Assembly: GCA_028819195.1 (NCBI GenBank)
Contig: JAPPMF010000012.1
Span: 248,001 to 312,000 of the forward strand
Reading direction: 5' to 3'
Length of the DNA: 64,000 nucleotides
Source of the DNA: Bin55 sp028819195
Lineage (GTDB): Bacteria; Pseudomonadota; Gammaproteobacteria; Pseudomonadales; Azotimanducaceae
The notes beneath the pieces were generated by a model that saw only the letters and a program-made list of their open reading frames with translations, had not been told where the DNA came from and ran no database searches. Position numbers and translations under genes: made by a program. Numbering within the stretch: the first letter of the stretch is position 1; the number at the start of each line of letters is the position of its first letter. Shown here one piece after another: positions 35,899 to 45,135 of the stretch.

Positions 35899-36864
35899 TT
35901 AAGCAAGACTCGACGTTTTTGCATCTCGCTGTAGTACGTAGATGAGCTCCTGTATATCAGTTGGTGTTTGACTAACAAATTTCATGTCCTTCTGCGTGAC
36001 AGGATGTCTAAACTGCAACCTCTTGGCATGAAGCGCTTGTCGACCAAATGCTTTCACAGTCTTCGACAATTCTACACTTGGTAACTTCGGTAACAAACCG
36101 CGCGCTCCATAAGCAACGTCGCCGACAATAGCTATTGACAGAGCTTGTGCATGCACTCGAATTTGATGAGTTCTTCCAGTACGTAACTTTGCCTCTACCA
36201 GAGTGTGTTTGCGATACCGTTCGATTGGCTGAAAATCAGTAACGGCTGGTCTTCCATCGTTTCTGACCTGACGAAGGGTACGTTGTGTTACATGTCTGCC
36301 TATAGGTAGATCGACTCTTACATTGTGTTCAAGTATACCTTCGACTACTGCAACATATCGTCTTGCTATCTCGTGTTTACTGATCGCGAGTGTCAATTCG
36401 TTAAGTGCTGTTCTTGAAACCGCCACGACTAGTAATCCAGACGTATTTTTATCTAAACGATGAACGATACCAGCACGCGGTAAGTTCGCAAGTTCTGTTC
36501 GATGACCAATTAACCCATTTACTAAAGTGCCTCGTTCGTTCCCTTTGCCAGGATGGGTCACTAGCCCAGCAGGTTTATCAACAACGAGTAAGTGTTCATC
36601 TTCAAACAAAATCTTGTAATTTACGTCTGATGTAACTGTCCAATTTGGCGTCGGATTCAGCATCCCTCCCACAGCAACTAACTCACCACCCTTCACCCGA
36701 TACGATGCTTTAACTACAGAATTGTTCACGAACACTGTAGAACTTTGAATCCAAGCACTAATCTGCGACCGCGATACGCCAACACAAAGTTTAGCTAACA
36801 CCTTGTCAATACGCTCACCTTCGTATTCACTTGGAATCTTATATTTACTTTCAAATACTTCCAA
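35899..36864 (-). CDS. rluD: Ribosomal large subunit pseudouridine synthase D
   Basis: RluD makes pseudouridines in helix 69 of 23S rRNA. The 321-residue product has an N-terminal S4-like domain (RIDKVLAKLCVGVSRSQISAWIQ) and the RluA-type catalytic motif GIVHRLDKNTSGLLVVA with the catalytic Asp, then GRTHQIRVHAQAL. TTG 36864 is the only start that keeps the S4 domain. It diverges from bamD, a conserved gammaproteobacterial order. Confidence 0.95.
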   Translation of the reverse strand: MEVFESKYKIPSEYEGERIDKVLAKLCVGVSRSQISAWIQSSTVFVNNSVVKASYRVKGGELVAVGGMLNPTPNWTVTSDVNYKILFEDEHLLVVDKPAGLVTHPGKGNERGTLVNGLIGHRTELANLPRAGIVHRLDKNTSGLLVVAVSRTALNELTLAISKHEIARRYVAVVEGILEHNVRVDLPIGRHVTQRTLRQVRNDGRPAVTDFQPIERYRKHTLVEAKLRTGRTHQIRVHAQALSIAIVGDVAYGARGLLPKLPSVELSKTVKAFGRQALHAKRLQFRHPVTQKDMKFVSQTPTDIQELIYVLQRDAKTSSLA

Positions 36865-37316
36865 CGTTAATCACTCGATGTGGTCGAAGATGTTTCGTTC
36901 AAATTGCATTCAAGAGTGCCGAATTATGCGTTGCTTGTAGCATACATAATATCCTTTCATACCGCGTTTAACAACGATACAGTTAGGATAATAAACCGGA
37001 ACCACCGTGATCATTAAGAATACTGGTCAGATCAAACTTGCGAAGGTTTGTTATTCAATGCAAAGTCTCTTCGTCGATCAAACCATTGATTCAGACTGTA
37101 AGTAAAAAACACCGCAAGTACGACGGACCAAGCAAAAATCGGGAGTGCCTAACACCACCTCTGAGAAAACGGGTTTAACGGGTCGGTGTACTTATCTTAA
37201 CGAACCCACTGCACAACTCTTGTTCTCTTAATGATTATGAACTCGGCAAAGCAATGCATGGCTATCTAAAATCGAAGTTACTGAAATACAACATATTGAG
37301 GACTAAAATACTACCC
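36865..37316. other. 452-base spacer between divergent rluD and bamD
   Basis: No gene, RNA or repeat is recognised. An in-frame extension of bamD to 37254 is open but would add 21 residues ahead of the signal peptide. It should hold the two divergent promoters, which I cannot place with confidence. Confidence 0.5.
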
Positions 37317-38240
37317 ATGTTAAGTTCGGGTGTCATTGTGCCAATCATTTACAAAATCCTCCCAGTACTGTTGGTTTGCTTGTTGTTCTCTGGTTGTGCT
37401 GGTAACCGAGGTTCACAAAATGATTCCGAATTTGATGAAGGGATCACGGAGACCGAATTACACGAACGTGCACAACGAGCGCTCCTTATCGGAAATTACG
37501 TGGAAGCCATTGAACAGCTTGAACTGTTGGAATCGTATTTTCCTTTTGGTCGTTCGGCCGAACAAGCACAACTTGAACTAATCTATGCAAACTATATGCG
37601 AACCGATTATGACTCTGCTATCCTCGCAGCAGACCGCTTCATTAATCTTCATCCACAACATCAGAATGTCGATTACGCATACTACATGAAAGGGTTATCG
37701 AGTTTCCAACGAGATCGAGGTTTTTTCGACATTTTGCTAGGTACACCAGAACCACTCAGGGATATTTCAGGAGCTAAGGAAGCTTTCACCCTGTTCGCTC
37801 AGTTTCTGAATCAATTTCCCGACAGTATCTACGCGAAAGACGCGCAATTACGAATGTATCACTTACGCAACGTTATGGCTGAGTCAGAATTAGCCATCGC
37901 CGTCTTCTATCTTCAGAGAGACACTTGGCTTTCGGCAGTGACTCGTGCGCGCGAAGTCATTGAGCACTATCCTCGTACCGAAGTGATACCATATGCGTTA
38001 GTCGTCTTGGTAGAAGCAAATCATCGATTGGGACTAACCGAAGCTCGAGACGATGCTCTCGAAGTACTCGCGCGCAATTTCCCTAACTATCAAGGATTCA
38101 ATGAAGATGGTGAATTAGTTATCAAACCACGCCTTCGTAATAAAGATCGTAGTATCTTAAACACACTAACTTTTGGATTACTCGATAAACCCCAGCGAGG
38201 GGAAGAAATACGACTTAAACCGCGTGTCCCGATTCGCTAA
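37317..38240 (+). CDS. bamD: Outer-membrane assembly lipoprotein BamD
   Basis: BamD is the essential lipoprotein of the BAM complex that folds beta-barrel proteins. ATG 37317 gives a signal of 26 residues with lipobox LLFSGC, then TPR-like helices: ELHERAQRALLIGNYVEAIEQ, DSAILAADRFINLHPQH and YYMKGLSSFQRD. The 307-residue precursor is longer than E. coli BamD (245), mainly through a C-terminal tail that ends in basic residues. The opposing lspA ends 44 bases downstream. Confidence 0.94.
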   Translation: MLSSGVIVPIIYKILPVLLVCLLFSGCAGNRGSQNDSEFDEGITETELHERAQRALLIGNYVEAIEQLELLESYFPFGRSAEQAQLELIYANYMRTDYDSAILAADRFINLHPQHQNVDYAYYMKGLSSFQRDRGFFDILLGTPEPLRDISGAKEAFTLFAQFLNQFPDSIYAKDAQLRMYHLRNVMAESELAIAVFYLQRDTWLSAVTRAREVIEHYPRTEVIPYALVVLVEANHRLGLTEARDDALEVLARNFPNYQGFNEDGELVIKPRLRNKDRSILNTLTFGLLDKPQRGEEIRLKPRVPIR

Positions 38241-38284
38241 TCCGCGTCTCGATTTCTTCTGAAGATCCTCACTTCAAGGTAAAC

Positions 38285-38803
38285 TCACTCAAGCTCTGGT
38301 TTCTCGCGACGAGCATTGGTGAACAACACCCAAATAATCAAAATAAAGCCAACGGTGATCGCGGTATCGGCGACGTTGAAAATTGGAAAGTTGTACGGAT
38401 AACCGCCAAACTCGCCTGGAGAACCTGCATGAAAGTGCAAAAAGTCGATCACGCAACCTCGAGTTAAGCGGTCGATCACATTTCCTACCGCACCAGCTAA
38501 AATGCAGGAATATCCAGCGAACTCCACTAGTCGACCGTTTCTAGAGCGATATATTTGATAGACAAAAAATAACGAAAACGCAATCCCGATCCACAACAAA
38601 ATTCCCCCTGCACCCTTGAACATACTGAACGCAGCACCGGTGTTACAGGCAAGAGTCAGAGAAAAAAATGGTAGTATCTTGTCGGGTATCCAATCCAGAT
38701 AAGAACTGGCTAGATGCTTCGTGAATTGATCGATCACAATAATTACACTAGTAGGAACATACAGAAAGACTATAGAAACTGTCTGTTTGACTCGATCATG
38801 CAC
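38285..38803 (-). CDS. lspA: Lipoprotein signal peptidase II
   Basis: LspA is the inner-membrane aspartyl protease that removes prolipoprotein signals such as that of BamD. The 172-residue product has four hydrophobic helices and both catalytic regions: GNVIDRLTRGCVIDF with D120 and IFNVADTAIT with D146. The start is GTG 38803, fixed by AAGGAG seven bases upstream, overlapping the ribF stop; a longer frame to ATG 38860 would run into ribF. In many relatives ileS lies between ribF and lspA; here it is missing. Confidence 0.94.
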   Translation of the reverse strand: MHDRVKQTVSIVFLYVPTSVIIVIDQFTKHLASSYLDWIPDKILPFFSLTLACNTGAAFSMFKGAGGILLWIGIAFSLFFVYQIYRSRNGRLVEFAGYSCILAGAVGNVIDRLTRGCVIDFLHFHAGSPGEFGGYPYNFPIFNVADTAITVGFILIIWVLFTNARREKPELE

Positions 38804-38810
38804 AAAGATA

Positions 38811-38816
38811 CTCCTT
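38811..38816 (-). promoter_or_regulatory. Shine-Dalgarno of lspA
   Basis: AAGGAG seven bases before GTG 38803 on the minus strand, overlapping the ribF TAA. It sets the lspA start and shows translational coupling of ribF and lspA. Confidence 0.7.
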
Positions 38817-39768
38817 AAGAATTTTGTGGTGCTAGTACGGTAACAGTTGCCTGGATCCATTGTTTAATCTGGCGTATGTCGGCTAACATGTACTCACGCA
38901 GAGTACTGTTGTCGTCGAATTGTCGATCAGCGCGGAACTTTTTTAAGAAAGTAATACGTAGTTCGCTTCCGTAGACATCTCGATCAAAGTCAAAAATGTG
39001 TACTTCTAACACCTGTCCACTTGAACTTCCCGAGTTTGCGGAACCGATGTAAGCAGCGCCGAAGTGGGTTCGTTCTATACCGTCGATAGTCACTGCAAAT
39101 ACACCTTCTAGTGGAGAACGCGACCGATTCAATGGAATGTTAACGGTAGGTACTCCTAATGTAGTCCCCAGTTGTCGACCTTTCACGACTCGTCCTTGGA
39201 TGAAATAAGATCGACCCAAACATGATCGTACCAAGGAAAAGTCACTACATTCAAATGCTTTTCTAAGCCGTGTACTGGAGACCTTTGTATCCTGAATCTC
39301 TAGATCATCTACCTGTTCCACCGTGAACTCACAGTCATGCGCTGCCGATTTAAGCATACCTATGTTACCCTTCGCTTGCCGACCAAACTTAAAGTCTCGA
39401 CCGACCACCAAATGCTTAATCTTCAATGAATCGACCAATACGGTTCGAATAAACGAGTCCGCAGCCATTGAACGTGTAGATTCGTCGAATCGAATACACA
39501 GTACATGTTGTACACCCAAATCTGCTAGTAGAACAAGTTTTTCTCGAAAACTCGTTAATCGAGGTGGTGCTTCCGATTTCAAAAAATATTCGTTGGGCTG
39601 AGGTTCAAACAGAATCACAAGCGGATGAGTACCAAGTTCAATAGCACGATTAACCAATGTCGTAATTACCCTTTGATGGCCTAAATGGATACCGTCAAAG
39701 GTACCGACGGTACAAGTACCGCCACGATCTGTGTTCATTACGTTGTGAATTCCTCTAATGACTCTCAC
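38815..39768 (-). CDS. ribF: Bifunctional riboflavin kinase / FAD synthetase
   Basis: RibF makes FMN and then FAD from riboflavin. The 317-residue product starts MRVIRGIHNV from GTG 39768, matching the family start; the open frame extends upstream into murJ but is not needed. The FAD-synthetase half has TVGTFDGIHLGHQRVI and GRDFKFGRQAKGN, and the kinase half has GRVVKGRQLGTTLGVPTVN. The start overlaps murJ by 14 bases, with AAGGA 12 bases ahead. Part of the murJ-ribF-lspA run. Confidence 0.95.
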   Translation of the reverse strand: MRVIRGIHNVMNTDRGGTCTVGTFDGIHLGHQRVITTLVNRAIELGTHPLVILFEPQPNEYFLKSEAPPRLTSFREKLVLLADLGVQHVLCIRFDESTRSMAADSFIRTVLVDSLKIKHLVVGRDFKFGRQAKGNIGMLKSAAHDCEFTVEQVDDLEIQDTKVSSTRLRKAFECSDFSLVRSCLGRSYFIQGRVVKGRQLGTTLGVPTVNIPLNRSRSPLEGVFAVTIDGIERTHFGAAYIGSANSGSSSGQVLEVHIFDFDRDVYGSELRITFLKKFRADRQFDDNSTLREYMLADIRQIKQWIQATVTVLAPQNS

Positions 39769-41350
39769 GAATTCTCTGATTCCTTTGACCGATGAACTGT
39801 CTCGGACGTAAACCAAGTATGAAACAAATTCCAAAATACGTGATGGTTCCAGTGGTAACAAGCAAAAATAGCCAAACGACTCGATCCCAAGCAGAACTTT
39901 CAAACCAATATACCTGTTCAGGGCGGAGTAAGACTAGGAATAAACTCATAGCGATCCCTGCACCTCCTACTCTCAGACAGACAAAAAACAGCTCACGATT
40001 CAAACTGAGGATGTTTCGTTTGACTAATCCTTGAACCAATAACACAATATGTACGATTGCCGCTACGCTAGTTGCAATCGCTATCCCAACATGACCGATA
40101 AGTTTAAATAAACTTACACTCACAATGATGTTCGTGGCAACACTAATCGTTGTATACTTAAAAGGTGTTTTCGTGTTTTGTTGTGCAAAAAAAGCTGGCG
40201 CTAGCATACGAACTAACATAAGTGGTAATACGCCGATGGAAAAAGCTTGCAGAGCGCGTGCTACCATTTGCAGATCAATACTGTTGAATTCTCCATGATA
40301 AAAAATCGTCGCAACTAATGGAATGGCAAGCAAACTTAAACCTAGTGTAGCGGGTACACCAAGCAAGATTCCTAACTCCAAACTCCATCTAACTCCTGCC
40401 CTGTACTCATCATACTCCTTACGATCGTACAAATAGCTAAACCGTGGTAACACAACAGTTTGAACCGCAATTGCGATCATGCCGACCGGTAGTTCGATCA
40501 AGCGATCAGCGTAATAGAGCCATGAAACACTACCAGTTGTGAGTAATGCTGCTAAACCGGTACCAACCAAAATGTTTATCTGACCAGCAGATGCAGCGTA
40601 TACTGCGGGCCCTAACAATTTCAATAACTGCTGTACCCCTACATGTTTCCAGTCCAACTTCGGTAATTTGAACAAGCGAAGTTTGATCAAAGAAGGCAAA
40701 TGAAGTAACAGTTGGACTACGCCCGCGACGATTACCGACCATGCAACTAAGTAAACTGGTTGATCAGCAGTTATAGAACCCACTAGAGCGGCAAGAATAA
40801 TCGCCACGTTTAACACAATAGGTGAAAATGACGGTATCGAAAAACGACCGAAACTATTAAGAATTGAACCTAAAAATGCCGTAAAGGAAATCAGGCCTAA
40901 GTAGGAGAACATAATCATTAGCAAACTAGTAGCTAATCCCTGTTGTTCGTCTCCATGCCAAGCACCAAATGTGAATACCGTAATTAGTGCTGGAGCTAGT
41001 GCAACTCCTAACGCACAAATAACCAGTAACGAGAGTCCGAAATTACCCGCGACCGTGCGCACAAATAGTTGTAGTTCGTCAAATTGCTTATTTCCTTGGT
41101 ACCGCGCCAGCACCGGAACGAAAGCTTGCGCAAAAGCGCCTTCAGCTAGTAGTCGTCGAAAGAAATTGGGGATGCGAAACGCAACAAAAAAGGCATCGGC
41201 AATCAAACTAGCCCCAAACGTATAAGAAAACACGATTTCTCGAACCAAGCCGAGAACTCGTGACCCTCCTGTAAGAGAACCGACGGTTAAACTTTTGACG
41301 CCAAGTTGTCTAGTGTCTAAAGCGGGTCGTTCAATTTTGTTTGCTGTCAC
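39755..41350 (-). CDS. murJ: Lipid II flippase MurJ (MviN)
   Basis: MurJ flips lipid II to the periplasm for peptidoglycan synthesis. The 531-residue product has about 14 hydrophobic helices, SRVLGLVREIVFSY in helix one with the essential Arg-rich region, FRIPNFFRRLLAEGAFAQAF, and PVLARY, as in the family. GTG 41350 is the longest start, about 20 residues ahead of helix one. It diverges from rpsT and overlaps ribF. The order rpsT-murJ-ribF is conserved in gammaproteobacteria. Confidence 0.95.
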   Translation of the reverse strand: MTANKIERPALDTRQLGVKSLTVGSLTGGSRVLGLVREIVFSYTFGASLIADAFFVAFRIPNFFRRLLAEGAFAQAFVPVLARYQGNKQFDELQLFVRTVAGNFGLSLLVICALGVALAPALITVFTFGAWHGDEQQGLATSLLMIMFSYLGLISFTAFLGSILNSFGRFSIPSFSPIVLNVAIILAALVGSITADQPVYLVAWSVIVAGVVQLLLHLPSLIKLRLFKLPKLDWKHVGVQQLLKLLGPAVYAASAGQINILVGTGLAALLTTGSVSWLYYADRLIELPVGMIAIAVQTVVLPRFSYLYDRKEYDEYRAGVRWSLELGILLGVPATLGLSLLAIPLVATIFYHGEFNSIDLQMVARALQAFSIGVLPLMLVRMLAPAFFAQQNTKTPFKYTTISVATNIIVSVSLFKLIGHVGIAIATSVAAIVHIVLLVQGLVKRNILSLNRELFFVCLRVGGAGIAMSLFLVLLRPEQVYWFESSAWDRVVWLFLLVTTGTITYFGICFILGLRPRQFIGQRNQRIRESH

Positions 41351-41385
41351 AATGGATCAACTAACCGAGATTTCACAGGCTTCCT

Positions 41386-41391
41386 TATAAT
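41386..41391 (+). promoter_or_regulatory. Possible -10 box for rpsT
   Basis: A TATAAT 62 bases before the rpsT start in the short murJ-rpsT gap. No good -35 is seen, so this is a weak call; the leader would be about 55 bases. Confidence 0.35.
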
Positions 41392-41453
41392 TCCAATCTC
41401 ACGGATACATCAGTATTCATTTCCACCAATTCAGATTTGCTATAGGTACACAT

Positions 41454-41723
41454 TTGGCAAATAGCCCCCAAGCAAAGAAGCGTGCCCGTCAAGCAGAGGC
41501 TCGGCGGCAAATAAACTCCACGCATCGTTCTAAATACCGTACATTCATCAAGAGGGTTGAATCCCATATAACAGAAGGCGATGCCGTAGCAGCTGACAAA
41601 TCGTATCGTGCCGCAGTCCCAGTGATCGATTCTATGGTTAATCGTGGACTAATCCATAAAAATAAAGCAGCACGACATAAGTCTAAGTTAAATAGCAAAA
41701 TTAAAACGTTAGCCGGCGTTTAA
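41454..41723 (+). CDS. rpsT: 30S ribosomal protein S20
   Basis: S20 binds 16S rRNA early in 30S assembly. The 89-residue product has ANSPQAKKRARQAEARR at the start and SKLNSKIKTLAG at the end, typical of the family. The start is TTG, as in E. coli rpsT, where the UUG codon takes part in autoregulation. No strong Shine-Dalgarno is seen. It converges with obgE, 34 bases away. Confidence 0.95.
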   Translation: MANSPQAKKRARQAEARRQINSTHRSKYRTFIKRVESHITEGDAVAADKSYRAAVPVIDSMVNRGLIHKNKAARHKSKLNSKIKTLAGV

Positions 41724-41757
41724 TGACTCGGTTTCGGTAAATATAACATAACTTTAA

Positions 41758-42909
41758 TCAAGGACAGGAATTCCTCAATTCCGAATCGTCCTTGGCTTGA
41801 ATTCTGGTTCGATCCTTCATCGAATGTACCAATACATCTTTTGCAAGTTGAGCACGTCTATCGCGTTCCTCTAGTTCTGAATCTAAGTCTTCCGTAGATC
41901 CATTTCTCAGATTCTGTACCCTGGTCGATAACTCAGTGAGCAGTTGTTCAATCCCAATATTACTAACTGCCGATATGGCGTGAATCTGCCTGTCAGGAAA
42001 TCGTTGCTTTAACGCGTTGACTTTAGATGTCCATTCCGACTTTGGTAACAAGTCCACTTTGGATAAAACCACTACGATAGGAAAAGTGGTAAGAATCGTG
42101 CTATAACGGGCAAGCTCTTGCTCAATATCAAGCAGATTTTGAATAGGATCTGAACCATCCGGTGGGTTAACTTCGATTAAATGTACTAGCATGCAAGTTC
42201 GACTTAAATGTCGTAGAAACCGAGTCCCCAACCCTAGACCTTCCGACGCGCCCCGAATCAATCCCGGAATGTCGGCAACTACAAAACTGTTGTCTGATTG
42301 AGGACGAACCACCCCTAAGTGTGGTCGCAGAGTTGTAAACGGATAGTCTGCAATTTTCGGATGCGCTGCAGAGATTCGACTCAACAATGTGGTTTTTCCC
42401 GCATTAGGTAAACCTAGTAGTCCAACATCAGCGACAACTTTAAGCTGTAGACGAAGTATTCGACGGACTCCAGAAGTTCCGGTAGTAAACTCGCGTGGAG
42501 CACGGTTGGTACTAGTCTTAAAGGAGGCGTTACCTCGTCCCGGACTACCCCCTTCTGCCACCTTCACTCGCTGATTTTCGTGTGTGACATCGCCCAACAC
42601 ACTTAAAGTTTCATCATCAACGATGGTAGTGCCAAATGGGACGCGGATTTCTAGTGAAGAACCTTGTGCACCTCTTTTATTCGCGCTACCACCTGGCCGC
42701 CCGTTCCCGGCTTTCTGTATTGGTTGATACTGAAGATCAACCAGTGTAGTGAGTGAAGAATCACCAACAAGATATACGGAACCACCGTGTCCACCGTTTC
42801 CACCGTCGGGACCACCTTTGGCGAAATTGGCGCGTCGTAAAAAACTCATACACCCATCGCCACCTCGACCACTACATACGGTGATGGAGACTTCATCGAG
42901 AAATTTCAT
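41758..42909 (-). CDS. obgE: GTPase ObgE/CgtA
   Basis: Obg is an essential GTPase of 50S maturation. The 383-residue product has the glycine-rich Obg fold at the N-terminus (GRGGDGCMSFLRR, GPDGGNGGHGGSVYL) and a G domain with GLPNAGKTTLLSRI, DIPGLIRGASEGLGLG and SKVDLL. ATG 42909 stands 34 bases after rpmA, giving the conserved rplU-rpmA-obgE operon. proB, often next, is absent: rpsT converges directly. Confidence 0.97.
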   Translation of the reverse strand: MKFLDEVSITVCSGRGGDGCMSFLRRANFAKGGPDGGNGGHGGSVYLVGDSSLTTLVDLQYQPIQKAGNGRPGGSANKRGAQGSSLEIRVPFGTTIVDDETLSVLGDVTHENQRVKVAEGGSPGRGNASFKTSTNRAPREFTTGTSGVRRILRLQLKVVADVGLLGLPNAGKTTLLSRISAAHPKIADYPFTTLRPHLGVVRPQSDNSFVVADIPGLIRGASEGLGLGTRFLRHLSRTCMLVHLIEVNPPDGSDPIQNLLDIEQELARYSTILTTFPIVVVLSKVDLLPKSEWTSKVNALKQRFPDRQIHAISAVSNIGIEQLLTELSTRVQNLRNGSTEDLDSELEERDRRAQLAKDVLVHSMKDRTRIQAKDDSELRNSCP

Positions 42910-42943
42910 GGAATTGTTTCTCTCGGAAGTGGAGAAACAAGAA

Positions 42944-43204
42944 CTAGGCGGTAGGTAGTACGCTCACGTAGTTACGTTGTAAGGGGCCATGAAGTCGAAA
43001 TTGAACAACTCCATCGGCTTTGGCAAAGAGCGTGTGATCTCTTCCGCACCCTACATTCATACCTGGGTGAAACTTGGTACCACGTTGTCGAACCAGAATG
43101 TTACCAGCGCGGACGGTTTGTCCACCATACTTTTTTACACCAAGACGTTTTGATTCTGAATCTCGCCCGTTACGAGTTTTACCACCGGCTTTTTTATGTG
43201 CCAT
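42944..43204 (-). CDS. rpmA: 50S ribosomal protein L27
   Basis: L27 reaches the peptidyl-transferase centre. The 86-residue product starts MAHKKAGGKTRNGRDSESKR and has GNILVRQRGTKFHPG, both diagnostic. ATG 43204 lies inside the end of rplU (11-base overlap) with AAGGA eight bases ahead. Confidence 0.98.
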   Translation of the reverse strand: MAHKKAGGKTRNGRDSESKRLGVKKYGGQTVRAGNILVRQRGTKFHPGMNVGCGRDHTLFAKADGVVQFRLHGPLQRNYVSVLPTA

Positions 43205-43529
43205 CTTTTACATCCTTTCCTACATTAATCGACAAAATTTCTACGATCGTCTTGTGTTGTCGGTGACCATGGCGACGCAAGTAATTCTTTCGTCGCTTAA
43301 ATTTAAGCACCATGACTTTAGGATCGCGTACATGTGAGAGAACTCGAGCTTTTACGCTAGCATTAGGTACATAAGGTTTCCCAATCTCAACTCGATCGTC
43401 ATCTTCGACTAGCAAAACTGAATCGAAATCAATTTCTTCACCAGTTTGTGCATTTAAACGTTCGAGAGAAAGTCGGTAGCCAGGGGATACTCGATGTTGT
43501 TTCCCGCCGCTTTCGATTACCGCTATCAT
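43194..43529 (-). CDS. rplU: 50S ribosomal protein L21
   Basis: L21 binds 23S rRNA in the large subunit. The 111-residue product starts MIAVIESGGKQHRVSPG, with FKRRKNYLRRHGHRQHKTIVEI near the end seen in parts (RKNYLRRHGHRQ). ATG 43529 fits the family start; a TTG at 43541 would add four residues. It overlaps rpmA by 11 bases. A short acidic-basic tail after the usual end is slightly long. Confidence 0.97.
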   Translation of the reverse strand: MIAVIESGGKQHRVSPGYRLSLERLNAQTGEEIDFDSVLLVEDDDRVEIGKPYVPNASVKARVLSHVRDPKVMVLKFKRRKNYLRRHGHRQHKTIVEILSINVGKDVKDGT

Positions 43530-43925
43530 AAATGAATCCAAATTGCTGAAATGATAAATTGGTAGTAGGTTCGTTCCAACTCAGCGATCAGACTAGAACA
43601 TTACTTAGGTGAACGGGTAATTTTAATCGAATTCACAAACAGCTTATATTCATCTCCAATGTACATGCGCCTCTAATGAAGTTACCGTCTGTTAAAGTTG
43701 ATCGCAAGATTCAATATTAGTTCCTTGCGGTAGTTGACTTTCAGTTCCCTAAAAAACTAAGTTACCTCGATGAAAAAGTTAAGTGAATGCCTAATGTGAG
43801 TAAACCAATACTCAGATTTGTACAACGCGTACTTTCGCCAGAGTTCGTAGGAAAATAAAATTTTCAATGTGACTTGCCTAGCTTAACCATTCAGTCTTTG
43901 TTCGAAACAAGATACTTTAAAAAAG
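43530..43925. other. 396-base spacer between divergent rplU and ispB
   Basis: No gene is recognised. It should carry the ribosomal-protein promoter and the ispB promoter. A perfect TTGTT-CGA-AACAA palindrome at 43898-43910 lies 15 bases before ispB. Several AT-rich hexamers occur but no clear promoter pair is seen. Confidence 0.5.
43898..43910. promoter_or_regulatory. TTGTTCGAAACAA palindrome before ispB
   Basis: Five-base arms around CGA directly upstream of the ispB start. Possible operator or chance; no known factor is assigned. Confidence 0.25.
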
Positions 43926-44927
43926 ATGCATACCAAACTTGCGGAGTTACTTAGCGATCCCAGTATCGATCAAGTTTTCGCTCTTGTAAAAAGTGATTTC
44001 GAGACGGTTAACCAGCGGATTCATAGTGATTTACAATCCGATATACCACTTGTCGTCGAAGTAGCAAAGTACATAGTCGGTGCCGGTGGAAAACGTCTCC
44101 GACCATTAGTCGTCCTGCTCGCTGCTGCGGTATGCAATTATTCGGGTCAAGAACATATCAAACTAGCTACTCTTGTTGAATATTTACATACCGCGACTCT
44201 TTTACATGATGATGTTGTTGATGTTTCGACCCGTCGCCGCGGAAAACAAACCGTAAATGTCGTCTGGGGGAATGCTCCTAGTGTTTTGGTTGGAGATTTC
44301 CTCTATTCCCGTGCGTTTCAATTGATGGTCGATATTCGTTCGATGCCGATGTTGGAGATTATTTGTGATGCGACTAATGTGATTGCTGAAGGTGAAGTTT
44401 TGCAGTTGCAACACATTGGAAATGCTGAGTTAACAGAAGCAGAATATTTAGAGATCATTCGATACAAGACGGCAATGCTGTTTCAAGCTTCGGCACATGC
44501 AGCTGGAGCACTAGCTGGTTCTAACCAAACTACACAGTACGCGCTTCGAGAGTTCGGTTTACATTTAGGTATGGCATTTCAATTGATCGACGACTGGCTT
44601 GATTTTGTTGGAGACGATGTCGAGATGGGGAAAAACGTGGGTGACGATTTAGCAGAAGGTAAAGCCACTCTTCCTTTAATCCATACTTTACAACACGGTG
44701 ACTTTAGAAACAAAGAAATCGTGCGCCAAGCAATTTTGCAGAGAAGTAGTGAAAATTTGTCAGAAGTGATGCAAGCGGTGCAAGCAACGGGAAGTTTAGA
44801 GTACTGTCATAAAATGGCGCAAAAACATACTACCCTGTGTATAGAATCTTTAGTAAGTCTACCACCCAATCCGTTCCGATTTGGTCTGGAAGCGTTAGCT
44901 AATGTTACGGTCTGTCGGATGCATTAA
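43926..44927 (+). CDS. ispB: Octaprenyl diphosphate synthase (polyprenyl synthetase)
   Basis: IspB builds the ubiquinone side chain from isopentenyl and farnesyl diphosphates. The 333-residue product has the first Asp-rich motif TLLHDDVVD near residue 95 followed by RRRGKQTVN, GEVLQLQ, and the second motif QLIDDWLDFVGD. GGKRLRPLVVLLAA near residue 60 is typical of the family. ATG 43926 is a few bases past an A-rich stretch, not a strong ribosome site. Divergent ispB and rplU is a conserved arrangement. A tRNA-Pro gene follows 19 bases later. Confidence 0.93.
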   Translation: MHTKLAELLSDPSIDQVFALVKSDFETVNQRIHSDLQSDIPLVVEVAKYIVGAGGKRLRPLVVLLAAAVCNYSGQEHIKLATLVEYLHTATLLHDDVVDVSTRRRGKQTVNVVWGNAPSVLVGDFLYSRAFQLMVDIRSMPMLEIICDATNVIAEGEVLQLQHIGNAELTEAEYLEIIRYKTAMLFQASAHAAGALAGSNQTTQYALREFGLHLGMAFQLIDDWLDFVGDDVEMGKNVGDDLAEGKATLPLIHTLQHGDFRNKEIVRQAILQRSSENLSEVMQAVQATGSLEYCHKMAQKHTTLCIESLVSLPPNPFRFGLEALANVTVCRMH

Positions 44928-44946
44928 ACCTGACTTTGGAGGAATT

Positions 44947-45023
44947 CGGAGTGTAGCTCAGCTTGGTAGAGCACTGCCTTCGGGAGGCAGGGGCCGCCGG
45001 TTCAAATCCGGCCACTCCGACCA
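44947..45023 (+). tRNA. tRNA-Pro (anticodon CGG)
   Basis: A 77-base cloverleaf: acceptor CGGAGTG pairs with CACTCCG, followed by A and encoded CCA at 45021-45023. The anticodon loop TTCGGGA between CTGCC and GGCAG gives CGG, decoding CCG. D and T arms (GCTCAGCTTGGTAGAGC and CCGGTTCAAATCCGG) are intact. It lies just after ispB and may be read through from it. Confidence 0.96.
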
Positions 45024-45135
45024 TTCACAAACGACTGTACATTCGCGAAAGTTACCCTTGCCCTAAATATAGTGATAGCATAATCTACAAACCAAAAATG
45101 ATACAACACAATCACGTTCTGGCTCTATTGAAATA

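Noticed and set aside
38241..38284. A hairpin between bamD and lspA (TGAAG / CTTCA) as a terminator
   Set aside because: The stem is five pairs and there is no T-run on either strand.
38804..38860. Longer lspA from ATG 38860
   Set aside because: The extra residues lie in ribF and AAGGAG fixes GTG 38803.
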